Numbered from the stretch's first letter, positions 49,265-59,055 are shown. The stretch: DNA of 64,000 bases from Jeongeupia sp. USM3 (GCF_001808185.1 NZ_CP017668.1:1488001-1552000); one strand, 5' to 3'. Notes: generated by a model from the letters alone, not told the origin. Numbers and translations: made by a program.

Positions 49265-50584
49265 ATGAAACCGATCTATGTAGGCTTGTGCGGCGTCGGC
49301 ACCGTCGGCGGCGGCACTGCCACCGTCCTGAAACGCAACGCCGAGGAAATCGCCCGCCGCGCCGGCCGGCCGATCAGCGTGAAGATGGCCGCCAACCGCG
49401 ACCTCGCGCGCGCGCGCGAAGTCTGTGGCAGCGAGGTCGAGGTCGTCGACGATGCGCTGGCCGTCGCCCGCCATCCGGACATCGACATCGTCGTCGAGCT
49501 GATCGGCGGCACCACCATCGCGAAGGAACTGGTGCTGACCGCGATCGAGCACGGCAAGCACGTCGTCACCGCCAACAAGAAGCTGATCGCCGAATACGGC
49601 AACGAAATCTTCGCCCGTGCGCAGGAAAAGGGCGTGATCGTCGCATTCGAGGCCGCGGTCGCCGGCGGTATTCCGGTGATCAAGGCGCTGCGCGAGGGCC
49701 TGACCGCCAACCGCATCGAATGGGTCGCCGGCATCATCAACGGCACCAGCAACTTCATCCTCACCGAAATGCGCGACAAGGGCGCCGCCTTTGCCGACGT
49801 ACTCGCCGAAGCGCAGCGCCTCGGCTACGCCGAAGCCGACCCGACCTTCGACATCGAAGGCCACGACGCCGCGCACAAGCTCACCATCATGAGCGCGATC
49901 GCCTTCGGCATTCCGGTCCAGTTCGACAAGGCCTACCTCGAAGGCATCAGCAAGCTGCAGGCCGCCGACATCAAGTACGCGCAGGAGCTCGGCTACCGGA
50001 TCAAGCTGCTTGGCGTCACCCGCCGCCGCGAGAACGGCATCGAACTGCGCGTCGCGCCGACGCTGATCCCGCACAAACGGCTGATCGCCAACGTCGACGG
50101 CGTGATGAACGCCGTGCTGGTCAAGGGCGACGCCGTCGGCGCCACCATGTACTACGGCCCGGGCGCCGGCGCCGAGCCGACCGCCTCGTCGGTGATCGCC
50201 GACCTGGTCGACATCACCCGGCTGCACACCGCCGACCCGGAACACCGCGTGCCGCACCTGGCGTTCCAGCCGTCGCAGCTGGCCGACCTGCCGATCCTAC
50301 CGATCGGCGAGGTCGAGAGCTGCTACTACCTGCGCCTGAACGCGCTCGACCAGACCGGCGTGCTCGCCGACGTCACCCGCATCCTCGCCGACCACGCCAT
50401 CTCGGTCGACGCGATGCTGCAGCGCCCGAGCGACACGGCCAGCGACGACGGCCACGACGACGTGGTGATCATCACGCATCTGGCGATCGAGAAAAACGTC
50501 GACGCCGCCCTGGCCAGGATCGAGGCGCTGCCCACCATCAACGGCAAGATCGTCAAGCTGCGACTCGAGCACCTGAACGGCTGA
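49265..50584 (+). CDS. hom: Homoserine dehydrogenase
   Basis: A 439-residue enzyme reducing aspartate semialdehyde to homoserine for threonine and methionine synthesis. It has the NAD(P)-binding GLCGVGTVGGGT, the catalytic domain with VAGIINGTSNFILTEM and AEADPTFDIEGHDAAHKL, and a C-terminal ACT regulatory domain (YLRLNALDQTGVLADVTRIL). The start could be ATG 49265, GTG 49262 or TTG 49256; GAGGG at 49251 fits the first two. It is followed by thrC in the same operon. Confidence 0.95.
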   Translation: MKPIYVGLCGVGTVGGGTATVLKRNAEEIARRAGRPISVKMAANRDLARAREVCGSEVEVVDDALAVARHPDIDIVVELIGGTTIAKELVLTAIEHGKHVVTANKKLIAEYGNEIFARAQEKGVIVAFEAAVAGGIPVIKALREGLTANRIEWVAGIINGTSNFILTEMRDKGAAFADVLAEAQRLGYAEADPTFDIEGHDAAHKLTIMSAIAFGIPVQFDKAYLEGISKLQAADIKYAQELGYRIKLLGVTRRRENGIELRVAPTLIPHKRLIANVDGVMNAVLVKGDAVGATMYYGPGAGAEPTASSVIADLVDITRLHTADPEHRVPHLAFQPSQLADLPILPIGEVESCYYLRLNALDQTGVLADVTRILADHAISVDAMLQRPSDTASDDGHDDVVIITHLAIEKNVDAALARIEALPTINGKIVKLRLEHLNG

Positions 50585-50598
50585 CCGAGAGGCTCCGC

Positions 50599-50901
50599 GT
50601 GATTCTGGAAGTCGCCCACCTTGATGTGATTCCCGGACAGGAGGCCGACTTCGAGTCGGCCTTCGGCGTCGCGCAAGCCCTGATCAGCACCATCGACGGC
50701 TATCTGGAGCACGAGCTGCAACGTTGCCTCGAACGGCCCAATCGCTATGTCCTGCTTGTGCGCTGGAGCTCACTGGAAGCGCACACGCAGGGCTTCCGCG
50801 GCTCGCCCCAGTACCAGCAGTGGAAAGCCCTCCTGCATCATTTCTATGACCCCTTCCCGACCGTCGAGCACTATCGCGCGGTCGAATCGAGCCGATCATG
50901 A
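50599..50901 (+). CDS. ABM-domain (antibiotic biosynthesis monooxygenase-like) protein
   Basis: A 100-residue ferredoxin-like dimeric protein. GTG 50599 begins the conserved start ILEVAHLDVIPGQEADFESA; YLEHELQRCLERPNRYVLLV and the W-x-S-x-E-A-H segment (RWSSLEAHTQGFRGS) are typical. Members include heme-degrading and quinol monooxygenases, but many have no known role. Its stop overlaps the thrC start (ATGA). Confidence 0.82.
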   Translation: MILEVAHLDVIPGQEADFESAFGVAQALISTIDGYLEHELQRCLERPNRYVLLVRWSSLEAHTQGFRGSPQYQQWKALLHHFYDPFPTVEHYRAVESSRS

Positions 50902-52325
50902 AATACATCTCGACCCGCGGCGGCATGGCCCCGCAATCGTTCTCAAGCATCCTGCTCGGCGGCCTCGCGCCCGACGGCGGCCTCGCCATCGCCGAGGCCT
51001 ACCCGCGCTTCGGCCTCGACGCGCTCGAGCGCCTGTCGACGCTGTCGTACGCCGACCTCGCCTTCCAGATCATCGAACACTTCGTCGACGACATCCCGGC
51101 AGCCGACCTGAAGGCGCTGATCGCCAGAACCTATACCGCCGAGGTCTACTGCAACGGCCGCGATCCGGCCCGCGCAGCCGAGATCACCCCGGTGACGAAG
51201 CTCGACGAAAACCTCTACCTGCAGGAACTGTCGAACGGCCCGACGCTGGCGTTCAAGGACATGGCCATGCAGCTCCTGGGCAACCTGTTCGAATACGTGC
51301 TGGCCGCAAAGGGCGAGACGATCAACATCGTCGGCGCCACCTCGGGCGACACCGGTTCGGCCGCCGAGTACGCGATGCGCGGCAAGCACGGCGTCAATGT
51401 CGTCATGCTGTCGCCGGCCGGCAAGATGAGCCCGTTCCAGCGCGCGCAGATGTTCAGCCTGCAGGACGCGAACATCCACAATGTCGCGGTCAAGGGCTTC
51501 TTCGACGCCTGCCAGGACATGGTCAAGGCGGTGAACAACGACGCGGCGTTCAAGGCCGGACACAAGGTCGGCGCCGTGAACTCGATCAACTGGGGCCGCG
51601 TCATCGCCCAGGTCGTCTATTACTTCAAGGGCTACTTCGCCGTCGCCAAGAAAGTCGGCGATCCGGTCGACTTCTGCGTGCCGTCGGGCAACTTCGGCAA
51701 TGTCTGCGCCGGCCATATCGCGCGCCAGCTCGGCCTGCCGATCCGCCACCTGGTCGTCGCGACCAACGAGAACGACGTCCTCGACGAGTTCTTCAAGACC
51801 GGCCGCTACCAGCCGCGCGGTCTCGACCGCACCTACGAGACGTCGAGCCCGTCGATGGACATCACCAAGGCGTCGAACCTCGAGCGCTTCGTGTTCGACC
51901 TGATCGGCCGCGATGGCGACGAGCTCGCCGCGCTGTGGCAACAGGTCGAGAAGGCCGACGGCTTTGCGCTGTCCGAAGGTGACTTCAGGCGCATGCACGA
52001 CGCCTACGGCTTCCGCTCGGAAAAGAGCAGCCACGCCGACCGGCTCGCCAGCATCCGCGAAGTCGCCGAACGTTACGGCGTGCAGATCGATCCGCACACC
52101 GCCGACGGCTACAAGGCGGCCAAGGCCCACCGCGATGCGAACGTGCCGATGGTGATCCTCGAAACCGCGCTGCCGGCCAAGTTCGAGGCAACGATGATCG
52201 AGGCGCTCGGCACGCAACCGCAACGCCCCGCCCACCTCGCCGGACTGGAAAACCTGCCGCAGCGTTTCGATACCCTCGAAGCCGATGTCGACGCGCTGAA
52301 GCGCTACGTCGCAGAACGGGTCTGA
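50898..52325 (+). CDS. thrC: Threonine synthase
   Basis: A 475-residue PLP enzyme converting O-phosphohomoserine to threonine. It starts MKYISTRGGMAPQSFSSILL; the PLP lysine is in GPTLAFKDMAMQLLG, the phosphate-binding loop is in VPSGNFGNVCAGH, and GATSGDTGSAAEYA is the conserved catalytic segment. The length fits the long type I/II bacterial class. It ends the alaA-hom-thrC run and has a bidirectional terminator. Confidence 0.96.
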   Translation: MKYISTRGGMAPQSFSSILLGGLAPDGGLAIAEAYPRFGLDALERLSTLSYADLAFQIIEHFVDDIPAADLKALIARTYTAEVYCNGRDPARAAEITPVTKLDENLYLQELSNGPTLAFKDMAMQLLGNLFEYVLAAKGETINIVGATSGDTGSAAEYAMRGKHGVNVVMLSPAGKMSPFQRAQMFSLQDANIHNVAVKGFFDACQDMVKAVNNDAAFKAGHKVGAVNSINWGRVIAQVVYYFKGYFAVAKKVGDPVDFCVPSGNFGNVCAGHIARQLGLPIRHLVVATNENDVLDEFFKTGRYQPRGLDRTYETSSPSMDITKASNLERFVFDLIGRDGDELAALWQQVEKADGFALSEGDFRRMHDAYGFRSEKSSHADRLASIREVAERYGVQIDPHTADGYKAAKAHRDANVPMVILETALPAKFEATMIEALGTQPQRPAHLAGLENLPQRFDTLEADVDALKRYVAERV

Positions 52326-52349
52326 ATCGCTCTCCGATGAAAATCCGAT

Positions 52350-52380
52350 GAAAAAAGCCGGTCTCCGACCGGCTTTTTTC
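52350..52380. terminator. Bidirectional terminator between thrC and the deacetylase gene
   Basis: Stem AAAAAGCCGGTC/GACCGGCTTTTT with a TCC loop, T-rich on both strands, between the convergent thrC and polysaccharide deacetylase genes. Confidence 0.9.
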
Positions 52381-52387
52381 TTGCCTC

Positions 52388-53197
52388 CTAGTTCGCCGCG
52401 ACCGCCGACGCCTTCAACACCTGCTTGCCCGGAACCCCGAGCAGCGCATCGACGGTGACCAGCGTGTACCCCTGCGCTTTCAGCTTGGGAATCATCGCAT
52501 CGACCGCGGCAATCGTCCGGTCGCGCGCACCGCCACCGTCGTGCATCAGCACGATCGCCTCGGGGTGAAGATAGTCGGTGACCATCTTCTCGATCTCGAC
52601 CGGGTCACCTTTCTTCCACGCCACCCACCAGTCACGGGTGTCGATCGACCAGCTGATCACCTTCATGTCACGCTCCTGCAGCCAGCGCACTTCGGCATCG
52701 CTGATGTCGCCGTACGGCGGGCGGAACAGGGTCGGTGCGAAGCCGAGCGTCTGCTGCATGATCTGCTGGGTCTTCTCGACCTGGTCGCGCCAGAACACCG
52801 CCGGGATCAGCTTGCTCGAATACGGGTGGTTGTACGAGTGGTTGGCGATCGTATGCCCCTGCGCGGCGACTTCCCGCGCCAGCGCCGGATGCTGCTCGAC
52901 CTGCGCACCGAGCCAGAAGAACGTCGCGTGGACGCCGTGCTTCTTCAGCACCTTCAGCAGCTCGGGCGTATTCGCGCTCGGGCCGTCATCGAAGGTCAGC
53001 GCGATCTGCTTGCGGGTACCGGGGCCTTCGATCCAGTAGGTGCCCGGAAACGCCGCGGCCTGGCGCTCCATCACCGCGAGCGGGATCTGCTCCCAGCCCT
53101 CCAGATAAGGCGTGCGGATTTTCTGCGTCTTGCCCGCAGCACCTGCCATCCCGGTACACAGCATCATCAGCGTCACCACCCATGCTCTGAAGTTCAT
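52388..53197 (-). CDS. Exported polysaccharide deacetylase (NodB domain)
   Basis: A 269-residue CE4-family deacetylase with a signal peptide (CTGMAGAAG). The NodB motifs are present: IALTFDDGPSANT (catalytic and metal Asp), HSYNHPYS (metal His pair, HSxxH), RPPYGDIS and, near the C-terminus, VLMHDGGG. It removes N-acetyl groups from peptidoglycan, chitin or chitooligosaccharides. Chitin is attractive given the neighbouring amino-sugar transporter, but the substrate cannot be fixed from sequence. Confidence 0.9.
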   Translation of the reverse strand: MNFRAWVVTLMMLCTGMAGAAGKTQKIRTPYLEGWEQIPLAVMERQAAAFPGTYWIEGPGTRKQIALTFDDGPSANTPELLKVLKKHGVHATFFWLGAQVEQHPALAREVAAQGHTIANHSYNHPYSSKLIPAVFWRDQVEKTQQIMQQTLGFAPTLFRPPYGDISDAEVRWLQERDMKVISWSIDTRDWWVAWKKGDPVEIEKMVTDYLHPEAIVLMHDGGGARDRTIAAVDAMIPKLKAQGYTLVTVDALLGVPGKQVLKASAVAAN

Positions 53198-53281
53198 CTG
53201 CCCCTCCTTGATCGTCCAGCCATTCTAAAGACGCTCGGGGCAAAACCGGTTTGCCGTGCTTGTCCACCGGCGGCGTGCAAA

Positions 53282-53310
53282 GAAAAAGCCTGCCGCAAGG
53301 GCAGGCTTTG
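53282..53310 (-). terminator. Terminator of the amino-sugar ABC transporter operon
   Basis: Stem AAAGCCTGCC/GGCAGGCTTT around a GCAAG-type loop; on the minus strand it is followed by TTTTTC. It lies 18 bases after the stop of the ATPase gene. Confidence 0.85.
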
Positions 53311-53327
53311 TCGTCGGCCGGGCCGGA

Positions 53328-54428
53328 TCAGGTCCGCTTGTACGCGAGACCTTCGGCGTCGAACAGCATCACGTTCTTCTCCGGGAAGGTGATACGCACG
53401 CTGTCACCGTACTTGAGGCCGGTCATGTGGCCCGGCAGCTTGACGCAGATGATCTCGTTGATACCCGGGATCTCGATATAGGCCAGCACGATGTCGCCGA
53501 GGTGCTCGATCAGGTCGACGCGCGCCGGGATCGCATTGGCGTCCTGCGCATCGGCCAGCTGGATGTGTTCCGGACGAATGCCCAGCGTCACCTTGTCGCC
53601 GACCTTGCCGCGGCTGGCATCGACCGCGCTGCGCACGGTGATGCCCTTCGGCAGGCGCATCACCGCCGCACCCTGCTCGACGCCGACCAGCTGGGCCTCG
53701 AGCAGGTTCATCTTCGGCGAACCGAGGAAGCCGGCGACGAACAGGTTCGACGGGTTCTCGTACATCTCGAGCGGGCTGCCGACCTGCTGGATGATGCCGG
53801 CGTTGAACACCACGATACGGTCGGCCAGCGTCATCGCCTCGACCTGGTCGTGGGTCACGTAGATCATCGTGGTCTTCAGGTCCTGGTGCAGCTTGGACAG
53901 CTCGACGCGCATGTTCAGGCGCAACGATGCATCGAGGTTCGACAGCGGTTCGTCGAACAGGAAGACCTTGGGTTCGCGAACGATGGCACGACCGATCGCC
54001 ACACGCTGGCGCTGGCCACCCGACAGGGCTTTCGGCTTGCGTTCGAGCAGATGGGTGATCTGCAGGATGTCGGCCGCCTTGTTCACGCGCTCGTCGATTT
54101 CCGCCTTCGGCGTACCGGCGAGCTTGAGTGCGAAGCCCATGTTCTGGGCGACCGTCATGTGCGGATACAGCGCATACGACTGGAACACCATCGCGATGCC
54201 GCGCTTGGACGAATGGATGTCGTTTGCCAGCGTATCGCCGATGTACAGCTCGCCGTCGGTAATGTCTTCCAGGCCTGCGATCATCCGCAGCATGGTCGAC
54301 TTGCCGCAGCCCGACGGGCCGACGAAAACGACGAATTCGCCGTCCTGGATGTCCAGATCCACACCCTTGATGACGGTAACGTCCTTGGTGTAGTTCTTCT
54401 TGATGTTCTTGAGCGTAACCGAAGCCAT
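53328..54428 (-). CDS. Sugar ABC transporter ATP-binding protein (UgpC/MsiK/MalK type)
   Basis: A 366-residue ATPase of CUT1 sugar importers. Walker A is GPSGCGKST (about 37-45), signature LSGGQRQRVAIGRAIV, Walker B VFLFDEPLSNLDA, then H-loop VTHDQVEAM. The C-terminal MalK-type OB regulatory domain covers residues 235-366 (RPEHIQLADAQD). AAGGAAA precedes the ATG. It is the last gene of the operon and powers the two permeases encoded before it. Confidence 0.93.
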   Translation of the reverse strand: MASVTLKNIKKNYTKDVTVIKGVDLDIQDGEFVVFVGPSGCGKSTMLRMIAGLEDITDGELYIGDTLANDIHSSKRGIAMVFQSYALYPHMTVAQNMGFALKLAGTPKAEIDERVNKAADILQITHLLERKPKALSGGQRQRVAIGRAIVREPKVFLFDEPLSNLDASLRLNMRVELSKLHQDLKTTMIYVTHDQVEAMTLADRIVVFNAGIIQQVGSPLEMYENPSNLFVAGFLGSPKMNLLEAQLVGVEQGAAVMRLPKGITVRSAVDASRGKVGDKVTLGIRPEHIQLADAQDANAIPARVDLIEHLGDIVLAYIEIPGINEIICVKLPGHMTGLKYGDSVRITFPEKNVMLFDAEGLAYKRT

Positions 54429-54480
54429 TTTCGATTTCCTTGCAAATTCAGTTCTTGAGCATTAACCGATCACGACACGC

Positions 54481-55401
54481 TTACTTCACGGCGCCATCAA
54501 GGCCGGAGATGAAGTAACGCTGCGTGAAGGCGAAGAAGATCAGCACCGGCAACACGGTCAGCACGATCGCGGCCATGACGAGGCTGGTCGACACCGCGAA
54601 CGGGCCGGTCAGGTCGTTGAAGACGCCAACGGCCAGCGGCAGCTTGTCGCGGGTGGTCATCACGATCGACGGCCACAGGTAGTCGTTCCAAGCGTTGACG
54701 AGGGTGAAGATCGACAGCGCGGCAATCGACGGCGCCGACACCGGCACCATCACGCGCCAGAGGATCTGCAGTTCGGTCGCACCGTCGACACGGGCCGCGT
54801 CGATCAGGTCCTGCGGAATCTGCTCGAATGCCTGCTTCATCAGGAAAATGCCGAACGCGCCGGCGAAGTTCGGGATGATCGCGCCGGTGTACGAATCGAG
54901 CAGGCCCAGATGCTTCAGCGTGATGAAGTTCGGGATGATGTTGACTTCGGACGGCAGCATCAGCGTCGCGATGATCGCAACGAAGATCAGGTTGCGGCCC
55001 GGGAACTTCAGCCGTGCCAGCGGGTAGCCGGCCAGCACCGAAATCACCACCACGGCAACAATGGTCCAAAACGACATGAGCGTCGAGTTCTTCAGATACG
55101 CCAGGAACGGCATTTCGGTGAAGACGCGCTCGAACCACATCAACCCCGGCTCGGTCGGCCAGAACGAACGCGGGAACAGCCAGATGTTCGACGGGTCGGT
55201 CGACAGGCCGACGGCCAGCGCCCAGACGAACGGGAAGCAGGTGAAGATGGCGAAGGCGATCAGGCCGGCATACTGCCCAGCCAGCGCCAGCGCACGTCGG
55301 GTCGTACGACTAGCTGCCATGTTACGGGACCTTTTCTGTGTATTGCGACCGTCCTTCGCAGGCGAGGACAGCACCTTCTCGGCGGAGTGACTAGCGGACA
55401 T
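54481..55401 (-). CDS. Sugar ABC transporter permease (MalG-like)
   Basis: A 306-residue permease with six membrane segments; the EAA loop that contacts the ATPase is EQIPQDLIDAARVDGATELQ. ATG 55401 has AAGGAG and lies ten bases after the partner permease stop; a hydrophilic N-terminal tail of about 35 residues precedes the first helix. It forms the CUT1 channel with the MalF-like protein. Confidence 0.92.
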   Translation of the reverse strand: MSASHSAEKVLSSPAKDGRNTQKRSRNMAASRTTRRALALAGQYAGLIAFAIFTCFPFVWALAVGLSTDPSNIWLFPRSFWPTEPGLMWFERVFTEMPFLAYLKNSTLMSFWTIVAVVVISVLAGYPLARLKFPGRNLIFVAIIATLMLPSEVNIIPNFITLKHLGLLDSYTGAIIPNFAGAFGIFLMKQAFEQIPQDLIDAARVDGATELQILWRVMVPVSAPSIAALSIFTLVNAWNDYLWPSIVMTTRDKLPLAVGVFNDLTGPFAVSTSLVMAAIVLTVLPVLIFFAFTQRYFISGLDGAVK

Positions 55402-55411
55402 GTGCGGCTCC

Positions 55412-56287
55412 TTACTTCTTTTCGCCGAAGAATCGGAACTGGATCGCCGACAGGATCAGGCAGAAGAACGTCACCACGAGGCCGGCAGCTGCGCCGCGCC
55501 CGAAGTTGTAGTTGCGGAACGCCTGGTCGTACACGTAGTAGAGCGCGGTATAGGTATCGGCCTGACCGCGGGTCAGCACGATGATTTCCTGGAAGGCACG
55601 GATCGCGGCAATCGTCGACAGCAGCGTACAGAGCAGGATCGTCGGCTTGACCATCGGGACGGTGATCTTCCAGAAGCGGTCCCATGCATTGGCACCGTCG
55701 AGGATCGCAGCCTCTTCAACCTCGGCCGGAATCGCCTGCAGGCCTGCAAGGTAGAGCACCATGTAGTAGCCGATCCCCTTCCAGAAGGTGAACAGCATCA
55801 CCATGTAGAGGGCGATGTCCGGATTGCCGAGCCAGTCGATCTGGCCCTCGTGTCCTTGCGGCACCAGGTGCAGCGCCTGCATCAGCCAGGTCAGCATGCC
55901 GTCGTACTTGTAGACGTTGGCCCAGACGACGCCGGCGATCGAGATCGCGGTAATGACCGGAATGTAATATGCCGCACGGAAGAACGTCATCCCGGGCAGC
56001 TTGTTGTTGACCAGCTTGGCCACGACGAGCGCGGCAATCTGGATGACCGGAACAACCAGCAGGTAGAGCAGCGAGTTCTTCAGCGCATTGTGGAAGAGTT
56101 CTTCCTGCGCAATGTACTTGAAGTGCTCGAAGTTGTTCCACGTCGCAGTGCCGTCGGCAATGCTGTAGTTATTGAACGCCAGATAAGTGTTATACCCTAC
56201 TGGCCAGAACGTGAAGATGCCCATCAGAATCAAGGCGGGAGCCAGAAACAGATAAGCAATGGCGGTATAGCTGCTGGAGTTTTTCAC
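55412..56287 (-). CDS. Sugar ABC transporter permease (MalF-like)
   Basis: About 291 residues with six membrane segments (first at AYLFLAPALILMGIFTFWPV). The EAA loop is QAIPAEVEEAAILDGANAWD. The GTG at 56287 (VKNSSSYTAIAYLF) is preferred because it starts close to helix 1; another GTG at 56338 would add 17 residues containing a TACAATAAATAC stretch that looks more like promoter DNA. Neither has a good SD. It partners the MalG-like permease. Confidence 0.9.
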   Translation of the reverse strand: MKNSSSYTAIAYLFLAPALILMGIFTFWPVGYNTYLAFNNYSIADGTATWNNFEHFKYIAQEELFHNALKNSLLYLLVVPVIQIAALVVAKLVNNKLPGMTFFRAAYYIPVITAISIAGVVWANVYKYDGMLTWLMQALHLVPQGHEGQIDWLGNPDIALYMVMLFTFWKGIGYYMVLYLAGLQAIPAEVEEAAILDGANAWDRFWKITVPMVKPTILLCTLLSTIAAIRAFQEIIVLTRGQADTYTALYYVYDQAFRNYNFGRGAAAGLVVTFFCLILSAIQFRFFGEKK

Positions 56288-56383
56288 GGCGCAACTCGAC
56301 TGTATGTATTTATTGTACGGCGGGGAAAACGGAGCCACCGTTACCGGCGGCCCCGTCTTCAGAGAAGCAGAAGAAGCGGATGC

Positions 56384-57634
56384 TTACTTCTTGCCGAGCT
56401 TCTCGTTCCAGGCAGCAACCACTTCATCCAGGGCGGCCTTGACCGACTTGCGGCCTTCAACAGCGCTCTGAACTTCGTCTTGCAGCTTCTTGGTCATTGC
56501 AGCTTCGTCCGGCAGCACGCCCGGAGCAATGGTCAGAGTGCGAGCGTTGTCCATCGACTTGGCAGCAACGGCACGAGCCTGGTCAACCGCGTCGGCGCTG
56601 TTGGCACCGGCTTGGAAGTACGGGTCGAGGTTAGCCTTCTTGGTCGACGGGAAGGTGGTTTCGGTGGCCTTCGAGAACGCGACTTGCTGGTCGTCCGAGG
56701 TCAGGAACTTGCCGAGCTTGGCAGCAGCGGCCGGGTCCTTGGTGCCCTTCGGAACCACGAAGTCCATCATCCAGGCGCCGAATGCCATCTTGCCAGCATC
56801 AGCCGGGAACGGTGCAACACCGGTCTTCTCGTAGATGGCCTTGGCATCGGTTTCGGTACGCTTCAGAGCTTGCGGCGCGGTGGTCATCATCGCGATCTTG
56901 CCCGAGTTGTACGCAGCGATTTCCTGCTCGAATTCCATCTTGAAGACGTCCTTCGGCATCACGCCAGCCTTGTACAGGTCAGCGAACTTTTGCACGAAGG
57001 CAACGTGCTTCGGCGAATTGAACACGGCCTTGCCGTTTTCAACGACCGGCAGACCGGCGTAGTAGAACCAGCCGACCATGTTGCCCATCTTCGGTGCAAA
57101 GGCAGCCAGACCGGTCTTGGCCTTGATCTGCTTGGCATCAGCAACGAGCTGGTCGAAGTTCTTCGGAGCCGACTTCACGCCAGCCTTGGCGAAGATGTCC
57201 TTGTTGTAGGCAATGATCGAAACCGAGTTGTACCACGGGAACGCGTACACCTTGCCGTTGACGGTCACGTCACGGAGGGCTGCAGCCAGGTAGACGTTCT
57301 TGTCGGCGCCGAGGTACTGATCCAGCGGCAGGATGTTGCCTTGCTGGGCGTATTCATGCACCCAGGGCACGTTGAAGTTCACCAGCGCCGGCGGGTTGCC
57401 CGCGGCGATCGAAGCGATCAGCTTCGGCTGGATCTGGTCCCAGTTCATGTCAACCCACTTGGCTTGCAGGCCCGGGTTGGCAGCGTTGAACTTGGTAACG
57501 GCTTGCTCGAAGTAACCGTTGAACTTCGGCGCGAGGTTCATGGTCCAGAATTCGAGTTCGGTTGCAGCCTGAGCCTGGAGAGCTGCGAAGCCGAACACCA
57601 CCGCGCCAGCGGTCAACATTTTTTTGAGCTTCAT
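56384..57634 (-). CDS. Sugar ABC transporter substrate-binding protein 1
   Basis: A 416-residue periplasmic binding protein with signal peptide (AALQAQAATE). Mature start LEFWTMNLAPKFNGYFEQAV is typical of CUT1 family 1 binding proteins for di- and oligosaccharides. GAGGAAG precedes the ATG. It lies between a paralogous binding-protein gene and the permeases. By context, the ligand is probably GlcNAc or chitooligosaccharides. A short AT-rich gap separates it from the MalF-like gene. Confidence 0.92.
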   Translation of the reverse strand: MKLKKMLTAGAVVFGFAALQAQAATELEFWTMNLAPKFNGYFEQAVTKFNAANPGLQAKWVDMNWDQIQPKLIASIAAGNPPALVNFNVPWVHEYAQQGNILPLDQYLGADKNVYLAAALRDVTVNGKVYAFPWYNSVSIIAYNKDIFAKAGVKSAPKNFDQLVADAKQIKAKTGLAAFAPKMGNMVGWFYYAGLPVVENGKAVFNSPKHVAFVQKFADLYKAGVMPKDVFKMEFEQEIAAYNSGKIAMMTTAPQALKRTETDAKAIYEKTGVAPFPADAGKMAFGAWMMDFVVPKGTKDPAAAAKLGKFLTSDDQQVAFSKATETTFPSTKKANLDPYFQAGANSADAVDQARAVAAKSMDNARTLTIAPGVLPDEAAMTKKLQDEVQSAVEGRKSVKAALDEVVAAWNEKLGKK

Positions 57635-57804
57635 CTTGTCTTCCTCTTGGAGTTATCGACAGAAACGCCAGGACTGAGGTCCTTGCGGTACACCACATTC
57701 GACCCAGTGTCACCACTAAATCATGCGGATTGTTTATTTTGCCGGGCTAGTCTAACAGATTTCCAACCCGGCAAAATTTGATTAGCGGCAATAACACAAA
57801 CACC

Positions 57805-59055
57805 TTACTTGGCGGCGAGCTTGCCGTTCCAGAACGCGGCGGCATCGTCCAGCGCCTGCTTGGCCGACTTGCGACCGGTAACGGCGGCCTGGACTTCATC
57901 GTCGAGCTTCTTGTTCATCGCGGCTTCGTCCGGCAGCCCCGAGACGGTCAGCGTGCGCGAAGCCTTGATGGCCGTCGCGGCAACGGAAGTGGCGCGTTCG
58001 ATCGGGTCGGCCGACTTGGCACCGGCCTGGAAGTACGCGTCGTCGAGCGCCTTGTTGGTCGACGGGAAGGTCGCCGATGCCTTGGCGAACGCCAGTTGGG
58101 CTTCGTCGTTGGTCAGGAACTTGCCGAGCTTGACCGCCGCGTCGACGTTCTTGTAGCCCTTGGGCACCGACCACAGGAACAGGAAGCCACCGAACGGGGT
58201 CTTGCCGCCGGCCTGCGGGAAGCCGGCAACGCCGGTTTCGGCGTAGACCTTCGGCGAATCGGTCTTGGTGCGCTTCAGTGCATGGGCACCTTCGGCGAAC
58301 ATCGCGATCTTCTGCGAACCGAATGCGGCGATCTGGTCTTCAAACTGCATCTTGAAGACGTCCTTCGGGAACACGCCGGCCTTGTAGGCGGCAGCGAACT
58401 GCTCGACCAGTTTGACGTGTGCCGGGCTGTTGAACGCGGCCTTGCCGTCCTTGAGGACCGGCAGGCCTTCATACAGGAACCAGCCGGTAAAGCCGTCGTT
58501 CAGCTTCGGCGAGAAGCCCGCCACGCCGGTCTTTTCCTTGACGAGCTTGGCGGTCTGCATCAGCTCGCTGAAGCTCTTCGGCGCTTCCTTGACACCGGCC
58601 TTGGCCAGCAGATCCTTGTTGTAGAACAGCACGCCGGTCACCTGATACCACGGCAGGCCGTAGATCTGGCCGTCGTAGCTTGCGTCCTTGTTGGCGCCTT
58701 CGGTGTAAACACCCTTGAAGCCGCTGGCCTGCTTGGTGATCGGCACGATCATCTTCGACTGCGCGTACTGGTCCATCCACGGCTTGGGCAGGTTCACCAG
58801 GCCCGGGACGGTGCCGCTGGCGACCGCAGCGACCATGCGTGCCTGGAAGGCATCCCACGGCACGTCGACCCATTTGGCTTCGATTTCGGTCTGCGAGGCA
58901 TTGAACTTGCCGGTCAGTTCCTTCATGACGCTATCGAACTTCGGCGACAGACTGTTCGACCAGTACTCGACCTGCACCTTGTCGGCGGCCAGAGCATTGA
59001 ACGAGGTGGCTGCAAACACGGCTGCGGCCAGTGCGACGGTGCGCTTCAACTTCAT
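57805..59055 (-). CDS. Sugar ABC transporter substrate-binding protein 2 (paralogue)
   Basis: A 416-residue paralogue of the next gene, the same length and co-linear throughout (VEYWSNSLSPKFDSVMKELT versus LEFWTMNLAPKFNGYFEQAV; APKSFSELMQTAKLVKEKTG versus APKNFDQLVADAKQIKAKTG). Signal peptide ends near NALAADK. ATG 59055 follows GGAAGGAG; an in-frame start further upstream at 59097 lies before that SD. Two binding proteins for one permease pair suggest different ligand preferences. Confidence 0.92.
   Translation of the reverse strand: MKLKRTVALAAAVFAATSFNALAADKVQVEYWSNSLSPKFDSVMKELTGKFNASQTEIEAKWVDVPWDAFQARMVAAVASGTVPGLVNLPKPWMDQYAQSKMIVPITKQASGFKGVYTEGANKDASYDGQIYGLPWYQVTGVLFYNKDLLAKAGVKEAPKSFSELMQTAKLVKEKTGVAGFSPKLNDGFTGWFLYEGLPVLKDGKAAFNSPAHVKLVEQFAAAYKAGVFPKDVFKMQFEDQIAAFGSQKIAMFAEGAHALKRTKTDSPKVYAETGVAGFPQAGGKTPFGGFLFLWSVPKGYKNVDAAVKLGKFLTNDEAQLAFAKASATFPSTNKALDDAYFQAGAKSADPIERATSVAATAIKASRTLTVSGLPDEAAMNKKLDDEVQAAVTGRKSAKQALDDAAAFWNGKLAAK

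Noticed and set aside
53256..54458. A 400-codon plus-strand frame opposite the sugar ABC ATPase gene
   Set aside because: It is antisense shadow sequence with no domain, whereas the minus strand has all ABC ATPase motifs.
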